Shown here piece by piece: positions 51,205 to 60,113 of a DNA stretch of 64,000 nt. A program made the position numbers and the translations under genes. The number at the start of each line of letters is the position of its first letter. Positions within the stretch are counted from its first letter, which is position 1. The notes under the pieces are model-generated. The model saw only the letters and a program-made list of their open reading frames with translations, was not told where the DNA came from and did no database searches. This stretch comes from Niallia circulans (GTDB lineage: Bacteria > Bacillota > Bacilli > Bacillales > Cytobacillaceae). The DNA lies in NCBI RefSeq assembly GCF_003726095.1, contig NZ_CP026031.1, forward strand, positions 434,001 through 498,000. Direction: 5' to 3'.

Positions 51205-52224
51205 ATGAAGCCTATACAGGTCTACCGTGGACAATATCTTGAAAGCAGCCATTCTATTCATGTAGCTGTTGTAGACAAAGATGGTAGATTACTATATTTC
51301 TATGGGGATCCGGAGAGGATGACCTTTCCTAGATCCTCCTTGAAGCCCTTTCAAGCCATTCCACTTATAGAGACAGGAGCGGCAGATTCCTTTTCTTATG
51401 ACAATGCGGAAATTGCAATTGCGTGTGCTTCTCATGCTGGGGAGTTATTTCATCAGGAGACAATCCTGCGCATATTAGAAAGATTGGGAATACAAGAGGA
51501 TAACTTGCAATGTGGTACACATACCCCATGGAATTTAGAAAGCTATAAGGAACTGCTGCGAAAGGGCAAAGATGTCACCCCCGTGTTCAGTAATTGTTCT
51601 GGTAAGCATGCAGGTATGCTCGCTGCGGCGATTCATATGAAGGAGGATATTGCCACATATCGGGAGGTAGAGCATCCTCATCAACAGCGTATATTGGAAG
51701 CAATTGCAACAATATGTGATTTTCCGAAAGAAAAAATAAAGTTGAGTGTAGATGGCTGCGGGGTGCCAGTACATCAATTGCCTCTATATAATGCTGCACT
51801 TGGCTATGCTAGATTAGCAAACCCTGATTCTATTAAGTCGGTAAACCGAATAGATATAGTAAAACGAATTAGGGATAGTATGGTGGAGTTTCCAGAAATG
51901 GTTGGAGGAACAAATAGGTTTGATACAGACCTAATGAAAGCTTATAAAGGGCGAATTGTATCGAAAGCAGGTGCAGAGGCGGTCCAATGTATGGGACTTA
52001 TCCAAGAAGGAATCGGAATTGCCATTAAGGTGGAAGATGGAGGAACACGTGCTGTAAATGTCGCTGCAATGGAAGTGTTAAATCAACTAGGATATAAAGA
52101 AGTGAACTTATTTACAAATTTAGATAGATATGTACATGCACCAGTTCTGAATGCTAGAAAAGAAAAAATCGGTGAAATAAGAGCCAACTTCCATTTGGAA
52201 GAGGCACTTTCAACGGAAAAATAA
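51205..52224 (+). CDS. L-asparaginase II family protein (Rhizobium AnsA-type)
   Basis: 339-residue protein of the asparaginase II family (PF06089), unrelated to E. coli asparaginases. It has the conserved FPRSSLKPFQAIPL block, IAIACASHAGE, the FSNCSGKHAGMLAA block with serine and lysine, and SVDGCGVPVHQLPL with the cysteine near the metal site of characterised relatives. It should hydrolyse L-asparagine to aspartate and ammonia. ATG 51205, GTG 51202 and ATG 51196 are all possible starts downstream of AAAAGGAG. Confidence 0.85.
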   Translation: MKPIQVYRGQYLESSHSIHVAVVDKDGRLLYFYGDPERMTFPRSSLKPFQAIPLIETGAADSFSYDNAEIAIACASHAGELFHQETILRILERLGIQEDNLQCGTHTPWNLESYKELLRKGKDVTPVFSNCSGKHAGMLAAAIHMKEDIATYREVEHPHQQRILEAIATICDFPKEKIKLSVDGCGVPVHQLPLYNAALGYARLANPDSIKSVNRIDIVKRIRDSMVEFPEMVGGTNRFDTDLMKAYKGRIVSKAGAEAVQCMGLIQEGIGIAIKVEDGGTRAVNVAAMEVLNQLGYKEVNLFTNLDRYVHAPVLNARKEKIGEIRANFHLEEALSTEK

Positions 52225-52245
52225 TTTATAAAAGGAGAAAATCGC

Positions 52246-53145
52246 TTGAAACATTATTTAAATGTAAAAGAAGGAAAAAATAACTGGCCGCGTTATTTAG
52301 CGTCTATTTTATTAGCTGTTGGTTTTATGATTGCTGGTTCTATCGTCTATTTTATTGTAGAACTCATACGAATAGAGCTGGATGGGAACGATGCTACTTA
52401 TATTGATTTGGATACCGGCATGGTGATGGGCGGAAACGGCACAGTTAGTTTATTAATGACACATATTGTTTATATTTTTGCTTTAGTAGGCATATGGATT
52501 GGAGTAAGATTTATTCACAAACGAAAATTTCGATCATTAATTACGGGCGATGACAGAGTAAATTGGAAGAAAATAATCTGGGGATTTTTAATATTTGCAG
52601 GACTTTTCCTACTTACATCAGGCCTTGATTTCCTATTTAATGCTGATGATTATGCTTGGAATAACGTATCTTTCTCCCAATTTTTCTTTTTATTCCTAGT
52701 GGTTCTTCTGTTTGTACCCATTCAAACAACAGTAGAAGAACTTTTATTTAGAGGATTATTATTACAATGGGTTGGTAAAAAAATAAAAAATCCCATTTTA
52801 TTAGCACTGATAGTTGGAGTAATTTTTGGATCATTGCACTTTTCCAATCCTGAAATGAATGATTCGGCCATTTTAGTAGGTTTAGATTATTTACTTGCTG
52901 GTTTTGCCTTGACATTTATTGCGGTGAAAACAGGAAGCTTAGAATTATCGATTGGTGCACATGCTGCAAATAATATGATGATTTTCTTGTTTTTTACATA
53001 TGATGACTCTGTGGCAGGAAATATTCCAAGTCTAATTCAAATCCTTGAAACAAGTCCACAATACTCAATAATTTGGTCATTGCTAATATTCACGGCCTTT
53101 TATTTATTAAGTATTAAAAAATATGGTAGGAAGTCTATAAGCTAG
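52246..53145 (+). CDS. CPBP-family intramembrane metalloprotease
   Basis: 299-residue protein with about eight membrane helices. The three CPBP (Abi/CAAX) motifs are present: TVEELLFRG (EExxxR), SLHFSNPEMN (FxxxH type) and GAHAANN. Family members cleave membrane proteins or process prenylated or bacteriocin-related peptides; the target here is unknown. The start is TTG 52246, 8 nt after AAAGGAG. It lies 21 bp after the asparaginase gene and may be co-transcribed. Confidence 0.85.
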   Translation: MKHYLNVKEGKNNWPRYLASILLAVGFMIAGSIVYFIVELIRIELDGNDATYIDLDTGMVMGGNGTVSLLMTHIVYIFALVGIWIGVRFIHKRKFRSLITGDDRVNWKKIIWGFLIFAGLFLLTSGLDFLFNADDYAWNNVSFSQFFFLFLVVLLFVPIQTTVEELLFRGLLLQWVGKKIKNPILLALIVGVIFGSLHFSNPEMNDSAILVGLDYLLAGFALTFIAVKTGSLELSIGAHAANNMMIFLFFTYDDSVAGNIPSLIQILETSPQYSIIWSLLIFTAFYLLSIKKYGRKSIS

Positions 53146-53504
53146 TCTATCTAGTAGTTTAGGAATGAGGAAAATTCTACAATAGAAGAAGGATATAAAA
53201 GACTAGTGTATAAAGGATTTCAGTTGCTATGAAACCGAACAGTAATACGACGATGCCGATAAAATCGTATAATTGTTTGGTTTTTTGAATTGCATTAGAA
53301 AAAGATGGGATAAAGCACAGGCAATCCCTCTTATAGAAAAATTAGAAATTATCCACCACATTTAAAAAAATATAAATAATTTAATAGAACTAGTTAAATA
53401 GAACATATGTTTCTAAATTGAGTCTTAAGCCTCTTACTTTAATAATTCAGAATTGTTAAAATTTTTTTAGAGATATCCATTCTATTATATTAGGAGGCTG
53501 TTTA
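53146..53504. other. Intergenic region before isp with a terminator
   Basis: The first half contains a compound terminator (AAACCGAACA 53232-53241 with TGTTTGGTTT 53274-53283, plus inner ATACGA/TCGTAT, then T residues) for the CPBP gene. The rest is A+T-rich and holds the isp promoter region without a clear sigma-A box. Confidence 0.6.
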
Positions 53505-54470
53505 ATGAAAAAAGAATGCAGAGTAATTCCTTATCAAGTGAAAGAAGTAATGGACGTTTCTGCAGAAATTCCAAAAGGAATTGAGCTAATTCAGGCACCT
53601 GAGTTATGGAAAAAAACAAAGGGAAAAGGGATTACAGTTGCCATATTAGATACTGGCTGTGATATCAATCATCCAGATTTACAAGAGCGAATCATTGGTG
53701 GAAAAAACTTTACCGATGATGATAACGGCGATCCAGCTATATATATGGATTATAACGGTCATGGAACACATGTAGCTGGAACAATTGGAGCTTCAGGGAA
53801 AGAAGATGGATTAACAGGAGTAGCACCGGAAATTTCACTTTTAATTGTAAAAGTATTAAATGGGCAAGGTTCAGGGCAGTATGAATGGATTATAAATGGA
53901 ATTTATTATGCAATTGAACAGGGAGCAGATATTATCTCTATGAGTCTTGGCGGGCCAGAAGATGTGGAAGAATTGCATGAGGCTGTGAAAAAGGCAGTTG
54001 AAGCGCAAATTTTAGTCGTTTGTGCAGCTGGAAATGAAGGGGATGGCTTAGATTCGACAGAAGAATTAGGTTATCCAGCCGCTTATAATGAAGTAATAAG
54101 CGTAGGTGCAGTCGATTTACAGAGAAATAGCTCTCGTTTTTCTAATTCTAATCGAGAAGTTGATTTAGTAGCACCTGGTGAGGAAATTTTGTCTACTTTT
54201 TTAGATGGAAAATATGCTAAATTAACTGGAACTTCTATGGCAGCCCCTCATGTAAGTGGAGCTTTAGCATTAATTAAAATAATTAGTAATGAAGCTTTTG
54301 AAAGAAATTTAACAGAGCCAGAATTGTATGCACAATTAATTAAGAGAACGATTCCATTAGGAAATAAACCGAGTTTAGAAGGGAATGGGATTCTCTATTT
54401 AACAGCTCCGGAAGCTTTGATGGAAAAACTTCAATCCACGGTTCAATTACTTGTGGCTAATAGTTTATAA
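53505..54470 (+). CDS. isp: Intracellular subtilisin-type serine protease
   Basis: 321-residue S8 protease without a signal peptide, the length of Bacillus IspA. The short N-terminal propeptide carries VIPYQV, the LIPY-type motif that blocks the active site until removed. The catalytic triad is D in AILDTGCDI, H in NGHGTHVAG and S in GTSMAAPHVSG; the oxyanion asparagine is in AAGNEGD. It degrades cytoplasmic proteins, mostly in stationary phase or sporulation. AGGAGG precedes ATG 53505. Monocistronic. Confidence 0.93.
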   Translation: MKKECRVIPYQVKEVMDVSAEIPKGIELIQAPELWKKTKGKGITVAILDTGCDINHPDLQERIIGGKNFTDDDNGDPAIYMDYNGHGTHVAGTIGASGKEDGLTGVAPEISLLIVKVLNGQGSGQYEWIINGIYYAIEQGADIISMSLGGPEDVEELHEAVKKAVEAQILVVCAAGNEGDGLDSTEELGYPAAYNEVISVGAVDLQRNSSRFSNSNREVDLVAPGEEILSTFLDGKYAKLTGTSMAAPHVSGALALIKIISNEAFERNLTEPELYAQLIKRTIPLGNKPSLEGNGILYLTAPEALMEKLQSTVQLLVANSL

Positions 54471-54490
54471 GAAGAATATCCTTATTAATA

Positions 54491-54532
54491 AAAAATGGAC
54501 AAACTCCTAAAAGGGTGGTTTGTCCACTTTTC
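54491..54532 (+). terminator. isp terminator
   Basis: 9-bp perfect stem TGGACAAAC/GTTTGTCCA (54496-54504 with 54518-54526), A-rich before and T-rich after. Confidence 0.85.
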
Positions 54533-54704
54533 TTATAAAAGAGAAGATGTGAGAGGGCTTATGATATAGGGAATAATCAAATTCCATTACTGAGAGGGTG
54601 CTACATAATTTTACCGTAACAAGACAATAGAAATGTTTTAAAAAAAGTAGTAAAGTGAAAGAGGATATTTGTGCGTAACTGGATTTTGATAGAAGGAGAA
54701 TAAA

Positions 54705-57700
54705 TTGTTGAATACTGTCATTACACGAAAAATGATTTTAGAAATGTGTGGTCCTGTATCTTTAAAAAGAGGGGAAGCATTCTCAAAAAATCATAAGGTG
54801 ATTTTTAAAGAATATAGAGATAATTATTGTGAAGCTTTCGTTCAAGCATCTGAAGATTTTGCGGTAATGGTTGCAATCGACGGGGAAGAAATAAAAGCAA
54901 CATGTTCTTGTCCGAAACTAGCTTCTTTTCAAAAAGAATGTCAGCATATTGCAGCTGTATTAGTGGAAATAAAGAAATTTCAAATGAACGGAAAAGCTCC
55001 TTCCACTACCGATGAAAAAAACATGGATGTATCGGGAGATTTTTTTGCATTATTTAATCAGAGTGAATCTCTATCAACAAAAAAGCAGCGCCATTTTGAA
55101 AAGCGAGAAGTGATTCCAGTTGAATTTATGCTAAAAGTCATTCCAATTGACTCGGAAACCAATCTGTTTGGAATAGAAATTCAGCTATTATCCCATCCAA
55201 TAAAAGATATTCGCTTGTTTTTAAAAAGAATAAAGAGTGGAAAAGCTTATTCATTTAGTTCGGAATTAGAATTTAATCCAAAGCTTCATTGTGTAAAGGA
55301 AGAAAGTGAAGCAATCCTACAAGAGTTAGGAAAAGTAATAGAAGATGAAAGGATATTTTTGAATCATCACCAGGGAGTGAGTAATATATGGGGAGACAGT
55401 ATTTTGTTAATTCCCCCTTCCTCTTGGATTCCTCTTCGTTCTCATTGGAAGGAATTAGGGTATTATGATCCGAATAAAGGGACAATGGTGCCCTTAAATG
55501 TTTCAAATGAAGTCCTGCCTTTAAGATTTCATTTATACCAGCGTGAAATTGGAAGCTATCAATTAAATGTACATGGAATGGAATCCATACAGTTCCTGCA
55601 TCAATATTATGCTGTCCTGATAGAGGGAAATGTGCGGCAATTGGAAGCAGAAGACTTTAAAAGACTTATTGAGATAAAGAAAATGATGGAAAAAGTTGGC
55701 GAGAGTTTTATCCCGATTGCACTCAATCAATTGGATTTCTTTTTAGAAAAGGTTGCCCCAAGCTTAAAAAAACTTGGGGAGGTTCAATTAGAGAGAGAGC
55801 TTTCCAAAAAAATCGGGAAGACTCCACTCCAAGCTGAACTCTATTTAGATAGAGTAAACAATCGATTGCTGGCAAGCTTAGAATTTCGTTATGATCATAT
55901 TGTCATCAATCCAGTTCAAGAACGGGACAAAGAAGTAGAAGCAGTGCTACTTCGAGACTGGAAGAAAGAAGAACAAATTAAAGAGTTAATGGATAGCAGT
56001 TCATTTGCAAAAACAGATAGTGGTTATATGCTTTATAATGAGGAATTGGAGTTTGACTTTTTATATTATGTGTTACCGAAGCTGCAGAAGCTTGTTAAAG
56101 TTTATGCAACAACAGCTATTAGAAATCGAATTTTCAAGGAAAAAACATGGCCAAGATTTTCGGTGAAATTAAAAAAGGACCGCATTAACTGGCTTGAATT
56201 TAAATTTGAGATGGAAGGTTTTCCAGAGCGTGAAATCAAAGGCTTGTTAGCTGCTTTGGAAGAAAAGCGGAAATATTATCGTTTGCAAGATGGTTCTCTA
56301 TTTGCTTTGCAAACAAGGGAGATGGAGGAAGTACAAAGGTATCTTCAATCTCCACAAATAAAAGACAAGGACTTTATAAGTGGGTTTGAGCTGACACTTT
56401 TAGAAAGCTTATCTTTTATAGAAGAAGATCGAAAAATCTTTGCTTTAGATGAATCGTATCAGCAGCTGATTGATTCCTTCTTGCATCCAGAAAAGCTAAA
56501 TATTAAAGTCCCTGCGGATTTAAACAATGTCTTGAAAACGTATCAAAAAGATGGCTATAAATGGCTGAAAACATTAGCGCAATATCAATTTGGCGGGATT
56601 TTAGCGGATGATATGGGTTTAGGAAAAACACTGCAAAGTATTGCCTTTATTCAATCTGAATTGCCTGTGATAAGAAAAGCGAAACAACCGGTGTTAGTTG
56701 TATGTCCTTCCTCTTTATTATACAACTGGCAAAGAGAAATCATGAAATTTGCTCCGGCAATACAGTGCCTTATACTTGATGGAGTTAAAAAGGAAAGAGC
56801 TGCTCTGCAAAAAGATTTAGAAAACATCGATGTAATCATAACGTCATATCCATTAGTTAGACAGGATATTTCATGGTATGAACAGCAAGTTTTCCATACA
56901 GTGCTTTTTGATGAGGCCCAATATTTTAAAAACCCATTATCACAAACGGCAAAAGCAGTTAAGAAACTAAAAGCGGTTAATCGCTTTGCTTTAACTGGCA
57001 CTCCGCTTGAGAATTCGATTGAAGAACTTTGGTCAATTTTCCATATTGTCTTCCCAGAATTATTCAAAGGTTTGAAGGAATTTGCAAATTTAACCAATAA
57101 ACAAATTGCGAAAAAAATAAGACCATTTATGCTGCGCCGCTTAAAAGAGGATGTATTAGCCGAACTTCCTGAGAAAAGGGAATGGAGCGAAATAGTGGAA
57201 TTATTACCAGAACAGAAAAGATTGTATGCAGCCTATCTCGCGAAATTAAGACATGATGCCTTAAAGCATTTAAATAAAGAAACCCTTCGAAAAAATAAGA
57301 TTAGAATTCTTGCTGGATTAACGAGACTGCGGCAAATATGCTGTCATCCAGCCCTATTTGTTGACAATTATCATGGAAAGTCTGCTAAACTAGATCATCT
57401 AATGGAACTAATCGAGGAAGCACAGCGATCTAATCGCAGGGTGCTGATTTTTTCTCAATTTACAAGTATGCTTGAAATAATTGGTCAAGAATTAGCAAAA
57501 AAGGGATTGGCCTATTTTTATTTAGATGGGAGCACTCCTTCAGATGAGAGAGTGGAATTATGTCATCGCTACAATTTAGGAGAGCGAGATTATTTTTTAA
57601 TAAGCTTAAAAGCAGGGGGAACAGGTCTTAATTTAATGACTGCAGATACTGTTATTTTGTATGATACGTGGTGGAATCCAGCGGTCGAAGAACAGGCGGC

Positions 57701-57890
57701 GGATCGTGCTCACCGCATAGGACAGGAGAATGTAGTGGATGTAATTAAGCTCTTCTCTAAAGGCACAATTGAAGAGAAGATATATGAATTGCAAGAAAAG
57801 AAAAAGAATTTAGTAGACGAAATTATCGATTCAGATGATAAAGTAATTTCTTCTCTAACAGAAGAGGACTTAAGAGAATTGTTAAGTTAA
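54705..57890 (+). CDS. SWIM zinc-finger SNF2-family helicase
   Basis: 1061-residue ATPase of the SNF2 superfamily, like Bacillus YwqA. The N-terminal SWIM finger has CSCPKLASFQKECQHIAAVL near residue 66. The ATPase core starts with DDMGLGKTLQS (Walker A, ~residue 630), then DEAQYFKN (motif II), LTGTPLENSIEELWSIFHI (motif III), and the C-terminal lobe with LIFSQFTSMLEII, ISLKAGGTGLNL and EQAADRAHRIGQ (motif VI). Such proteins remodel nucleic-acid/protein complexes, perhaps RNA polymerase; the role is not settled. The start is TTG 54705 or the adjacent TTG 54708 after AAGGAG. Confidence 0.9.
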   Translation: MLNTVITRKMILEMCGPVSLKRGEAFSKNHKVIFKEYRDNYCEAFVQASEDFAVMVAIDGEEIKATCSCPKLASFQKECQHIAAVLVEIKKFQMNGKAPSTTDEKNMDVSGDFFALFNQSESLSTKKQRHFEKREVIPVEFMLKVIPIDSETNLFGIEIQLLSHPIKDIRLFLKRIKSGKAYSFSSELEFNPKLHCVKEESEAILQELGKVIEDERIFLNHHQGVSNIWGDSILLIPPSSWIPLRSHWKELGYYDPNKGTMVPLNVSNEVLPLRFHLYQREIGSYQLNVHGMESIQFLHQYYAVLIEGNVRQLEAEDFKRLIEIKKMMEKVGESFIPIALNQLDFFLEKVAPSLKKLGEVQLERELSKKIGKTPLQAELYLDRVNNRLLASLEFRYDHIVINPVQERDKEVEAVLLRDWKKEEQIKELMDSSSFAKTDSGYMLYNEELEFDFLYYVLPKLQKLVKVYATTAIRNRIFKEKTWPRFSVKLKKDRINWLEFKFEMEGFPEREIKGLLAALEEKRKYYRLQDGSLFALQTREMEEVQRYLQSPQIKDKDFISGFELTLLESLSFIEEDRKIFALDESYQQLIDSFLHPEKLNIKVPADLNNVLKTYQKDGYKWLKTLAQYQFGGILADDMGLGKTLQSIAFIQSELPVIRKAKQPVLVVCPSSLLYNWQREIMKFAPAIQCLILDGVKKERAALQKDLENIDVIITSYPLVRQDISWYEQQVFHTVLFDEAQYFKNPLSQTAKAVKKLKAVNRFALTGTPLENSIEELWSIFHIVFPELFKGLKEFANLTNKQIAKKIRPFMLRRLKEDVLAELPEKREWSEIVELLPEQKRLYAAYLAKLRHDALKHLNKETLRKNKIRILAGLTRLRQICCHPALFVDNYHGKSAKLDHLMELIEEAQRSNRRVLIFSQFTSMLEIIGQELAKKGLAYFYLDGSTPSDERVELCHRYNLGERDYFLISLKAGGTGLNLMTADTVILYDTWWNPAVEEQAADRAHRIGQENVVDVIKLFSKGTIEEKIYELQEKKKNLVDEIIDSDDKVISSLTEEDLRELLS

Positions 57891-57896
57891 TCCATT

Positions 57897-57932
57897 AAAA
57901 AAGGAGGCCATTATTTGGGCCTCTTTTTTTAA
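57897..57932. terminator. Bidirectional terminator, SNF2 gene / SPFH-RHH operon
   Basis: GAGGCC/GGGCCTC stem flanked by A and T runs (about 57899-57911 with 57919-57931), between convergent units. It ends 7 bp before the stop of the small minus-strand gene. Confidence 0.8.
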
Positions 57933-57938
57933 TGTAAA

Positions 57939-58103
57939 TCAATTTTCTTTTTGTTTTGGATACCGCTTGGCTTTTTTGGCAGCTTCACGAAGTAAATACT
58001 CAATATGACTATTTATACTGCGGAAATCATCCGCAGCCCATTTTTGCAGGACTTCGTATAGCTCTGGATCAATGCGTAATGGAAAGCTTTTTTTCTTCGT
58101 CAT
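57939..58103 (-). CDS. Small Arc-like ribbon-helix-helix protein, 54 residues
   Basis: Encodes MTKKKSFPLRIDPELYEVLQ followed by WAADDFRSINSHIEYLLREA, a clear Arc/MetJ ribbon-helix-helix pattern: a beta strand FPLRID, then two helices. It starts 12 bp after the SPFH gene on the same strand and ends at the shared terminator, so the two form an operon. RHH proteins of this size bind DNA as dimers, but the target is unknown. Confidence 0.85.
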   Translation of the reverse strand: MTKKKSFPLRIDPELYEVLQKWAADDFRSINSHIEYLLREAAKKAKRYPKQKEN

Positions 58104-58115
58104 TTATACCACTCA

Positions 58116-58958
58116 TTAATATAAAGTACCTGTATTAATTACAGGAGTCGTAGGATTTTCAGAAACAATCGCTACTAGTAAATTATTTACTAATTGTACC
58201 TTTCTTTCATCATCTAATTCAATGATTTTATCCTGTTCCAGTTGATTAATGGCCATTTGTGCCATTCCAACTGCTCCTTCGACAATTTTCTGACGAGCAG
58301 AAATGATAGCGGAGGCTTGCTGACGCTGTAACATCGCTTGGGCAATTTCAGTAGAATAAGCTAAATGAGTTAATCTGGCTTCAATTACTTCGACTCCTGC
58401 GAGATCTAGACGAGCTTGTAATTCGGCCGTTAGTTCATTGGAGACTTCCTCTGCATTTCCCCTTAAGGTTAGTTCTACATTTTCAAATGTATCATATGGA
58501 TATTTTGTTGCAACATGGCGGATAGCTGTTTCACTTTGTATTTCAACAAATTCTTCGTAATTATCTACATCAAAAATGGCTTTTGCAGAATCAATGACTT
58601 TAAAAACAATAACGGCAGCAATTTCAATTGGATTTCCATCAACATCATTTACTTTCAAACGTTTACTATTGAAATTACGCACGCGTAAGGAAATTGTTTT
58701 TCGTAAAGTAAGAGGGGTGGTTAAAAATAATCCGCTGCTGCGAATCGTACCAAGGTATTTTCCGAAAAAGGTTACAACAACAGCCTGATTAGGTTGAATA
58801 ATTGTTATCCCGCTACCTAGAAGAACAGCTATAAGGAAGAAGGGAATGGCAGCTCCTGGAATTTCCTGTACAAGAAAATAAACTCCAAGAAAAAGGGATA
58901 TGGCAATAAGTAAAACCCCAATAAACCCATTAAAATGAAATGCATTTTTTTCTTTCAA
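58116..58958 (-). CDS. SPFH/Band 7 membrane protein
   Basis: 280-residue protein with two N-terminal membrane segments (residues ~8-48) and a cytoplasmic or external SPFH domain from ~residue 55 (IIQPNQAVVVTFFGKYLGTI, IRHVATKYPYDTFE). A helical stretch VEVIEARLTHLAYSTEIAQA and a coiled-coil tail follow. SPFH proteins form large membrane-associated rings. TTG 58958 is preferred, 8 nt after AGGAG; the GTG at 58967 abuts that site. Followed by the small RHH gene. Confidence 0.85.
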   Translation of the reverse strand: MKEKNAFHFNGFIGVLLIAISLFLGVYFLVQEIPGAAIPFFLIAVLLGSGITIIQPNQAVVVTFFGKYLGTIRSSGLFLTTPLTLRKTISLRVRNFNSKRLKVNDVDGNPIEIAAVIVFKVIDSAKAIFDVDNYEEFVEIQSETAIRHVATKYPYDTFENVELTLRGNAEEVSNELTAELQARLDLAGVEVIEARLTHLAYSTEIAQAMLQRQQASAIISARQKIVEGAVGMAQMAINQLEQDKIIELDDERKVQLVNNLLVAIVSENPTTPVINTGTLY

Positions 58959-59088
58959 CTGAATCACTCCTATAATTTCAATTTGATATAATTATGATAT
59001 CACTTCTGTATAAAATTGTAAATCGATTAATGCCAAGATCTTCATAAAAAAAGGAGATAGCTATTAACTATCCCCTGAAAGTTGTACT

Positions 59089-59964
59089 TTAACTTATTTC
59101 TAACAATTCCATTAGTGTTTTGCCAATTATTGTACCAGCCGTTTTTGGTGCAACCTTTGCCGGTAAACCAAGTGCCCAAAGTGTTTCGATATTGTGTTCC
59201 TTGGCAACTGCAAAATCGATCCCCCCAGGTTTGCTGGCTAAATCAATAATTAAAGCAGTGCTCGATAATTTCTTTATGAGACTAGAAGTTAGAAGCAGTG
59301 CTGGAACAGTATTAATAATAATCTGCTGAAGAGGGATTTCTGATTCTAGTGAAGGTTCAAAAATTGCAACTAACCCCATTTCTATCACTCTTGCTTCATC
59401 CTCTTTTTTTCGAACTAGAACAGTTACTTTTGCACCGACAGCAGAAAATAGACGAGCGACAGTTTTACCGACTCTGCCAAAACCGAGTACGAGCACTTGA
59501 GAATTATGTATTGTAATATCCGTATGCTTGATGGCGAGCATTAGTGCTCCCTCTGCAGTTGGGATGGAATTATGGATGGCCACATCATTTCTTGCAAAAA
59601 GAGCAACCAAGTTTCGATGTGTTTCTGTAGCCAATTGTTTTAAATAAGGAGTGATAATGCCGGAATACATAGTACAATTAGTTTTTGTTTTATTAATCAT
59701 CTCTTTTGTTAAAAAAATCGCCTCTTTAGAAAATAGTGATTCAGCGATACCATCTTCTTGAATGCCCGGAATGGGCAGTAGAATACTATCCACTTCATGA
59801 AGCGGAGCTGTTTGCCAATTTACTTTCCTTACATTTTTATAAGAAACAGAGGCATCTTTAAAACCAATTAAATAAATTTTGTTTAGCTTTGGTGCAAGAA
59901 GGCGGATTACTTCGAGCTGTCTAGAGTCACCACCGATGATTAATAATACATGATTTTCGTTCAA
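59089..59964 (-). CDS. dpaA: Dipicolinate synthase subunit A-like protein
   Basis: 291-residue Rossmann protein that matches DpaA (SpoVFA), the NAD(P)-binding subunit of the enzyme making dipicolinic acid for spores. It has LLIIGGDSRQLEVIRLL at the start, PTAEGALMLAIKHTDITIHN and the dinucleotide motif VLVLGFGRVGKTVARL in the middle, and IIDLASKPGGIDF near the end. TTG 59964 is chosen, 7 nt after AGGAAAGGGTG. In Bacillus dpaA is followed by dpaB, asd and dapG; here it stands alone, so it may be a second copy or a dispersed partner. Confidence 0.85.
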   Translation of the reverse strand: MNENHVLLIIGGDSRQLEVIRLLAPKLNKIYLIGFKDASVSYKNVRKVNWQTAPLHEVDSILLPIPGIQEDGIAESLFSKEAIFLTKEMINKTKTNCTMYSGIITPYLKQLATETHRNLVALFARNDVAIHNSIPTAEGALMLAIKHTDITIHNSQVLVLGFGRVGKTVARLFSAVGAKVTVLVRKKEDEARVIEMGLVAIFEPSLESEIPLQQIIINTVPALLLTSSLIKKLSSTALIIDLASKPGGIDFAVAKEHNIETLWALGLPAKVAPKTAGTIIGKTLMELLEIS

Positions 59965-59993
59965 TTTTTTGCACCCTTTCCTTTGTAAATAGT

Positions 59994-60024
59994 ACACCTC
60001 CATATAGTAAATATATGGAGGTGT
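59994..60024. promoter_or_regulatory. Perfect 13-bp inverted repeat upstream of dpaA
   Basis: ACACCTCCATATA (59994-60006), 5-nt spacer, TATATGGAGGTGT (60012-60024), 30 bp before the dpaA start on the minus strand. In RNA it would form a hairpin burying a strong GGAGGTG Shine-Dalgarno-like sequence; as DNA it could be an operator. Confidence 0.5.
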
Positions 60025-60113
60025 ATAATGGTTCAGAATAATTTTTATTGATAGCTAACAGAAAAAAGTGGTGTACTAGGTGGTATGTTTTATTCATTAC
60101 TCCTAATGTTATG

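Noticed and set aside
57956..58138. Plus-strand 60-codon frame downstream of the SNF2 gene
   Set aside because: It is the complement of the ribbon-helix-helix gene, which has a recognisable fold and operon context.
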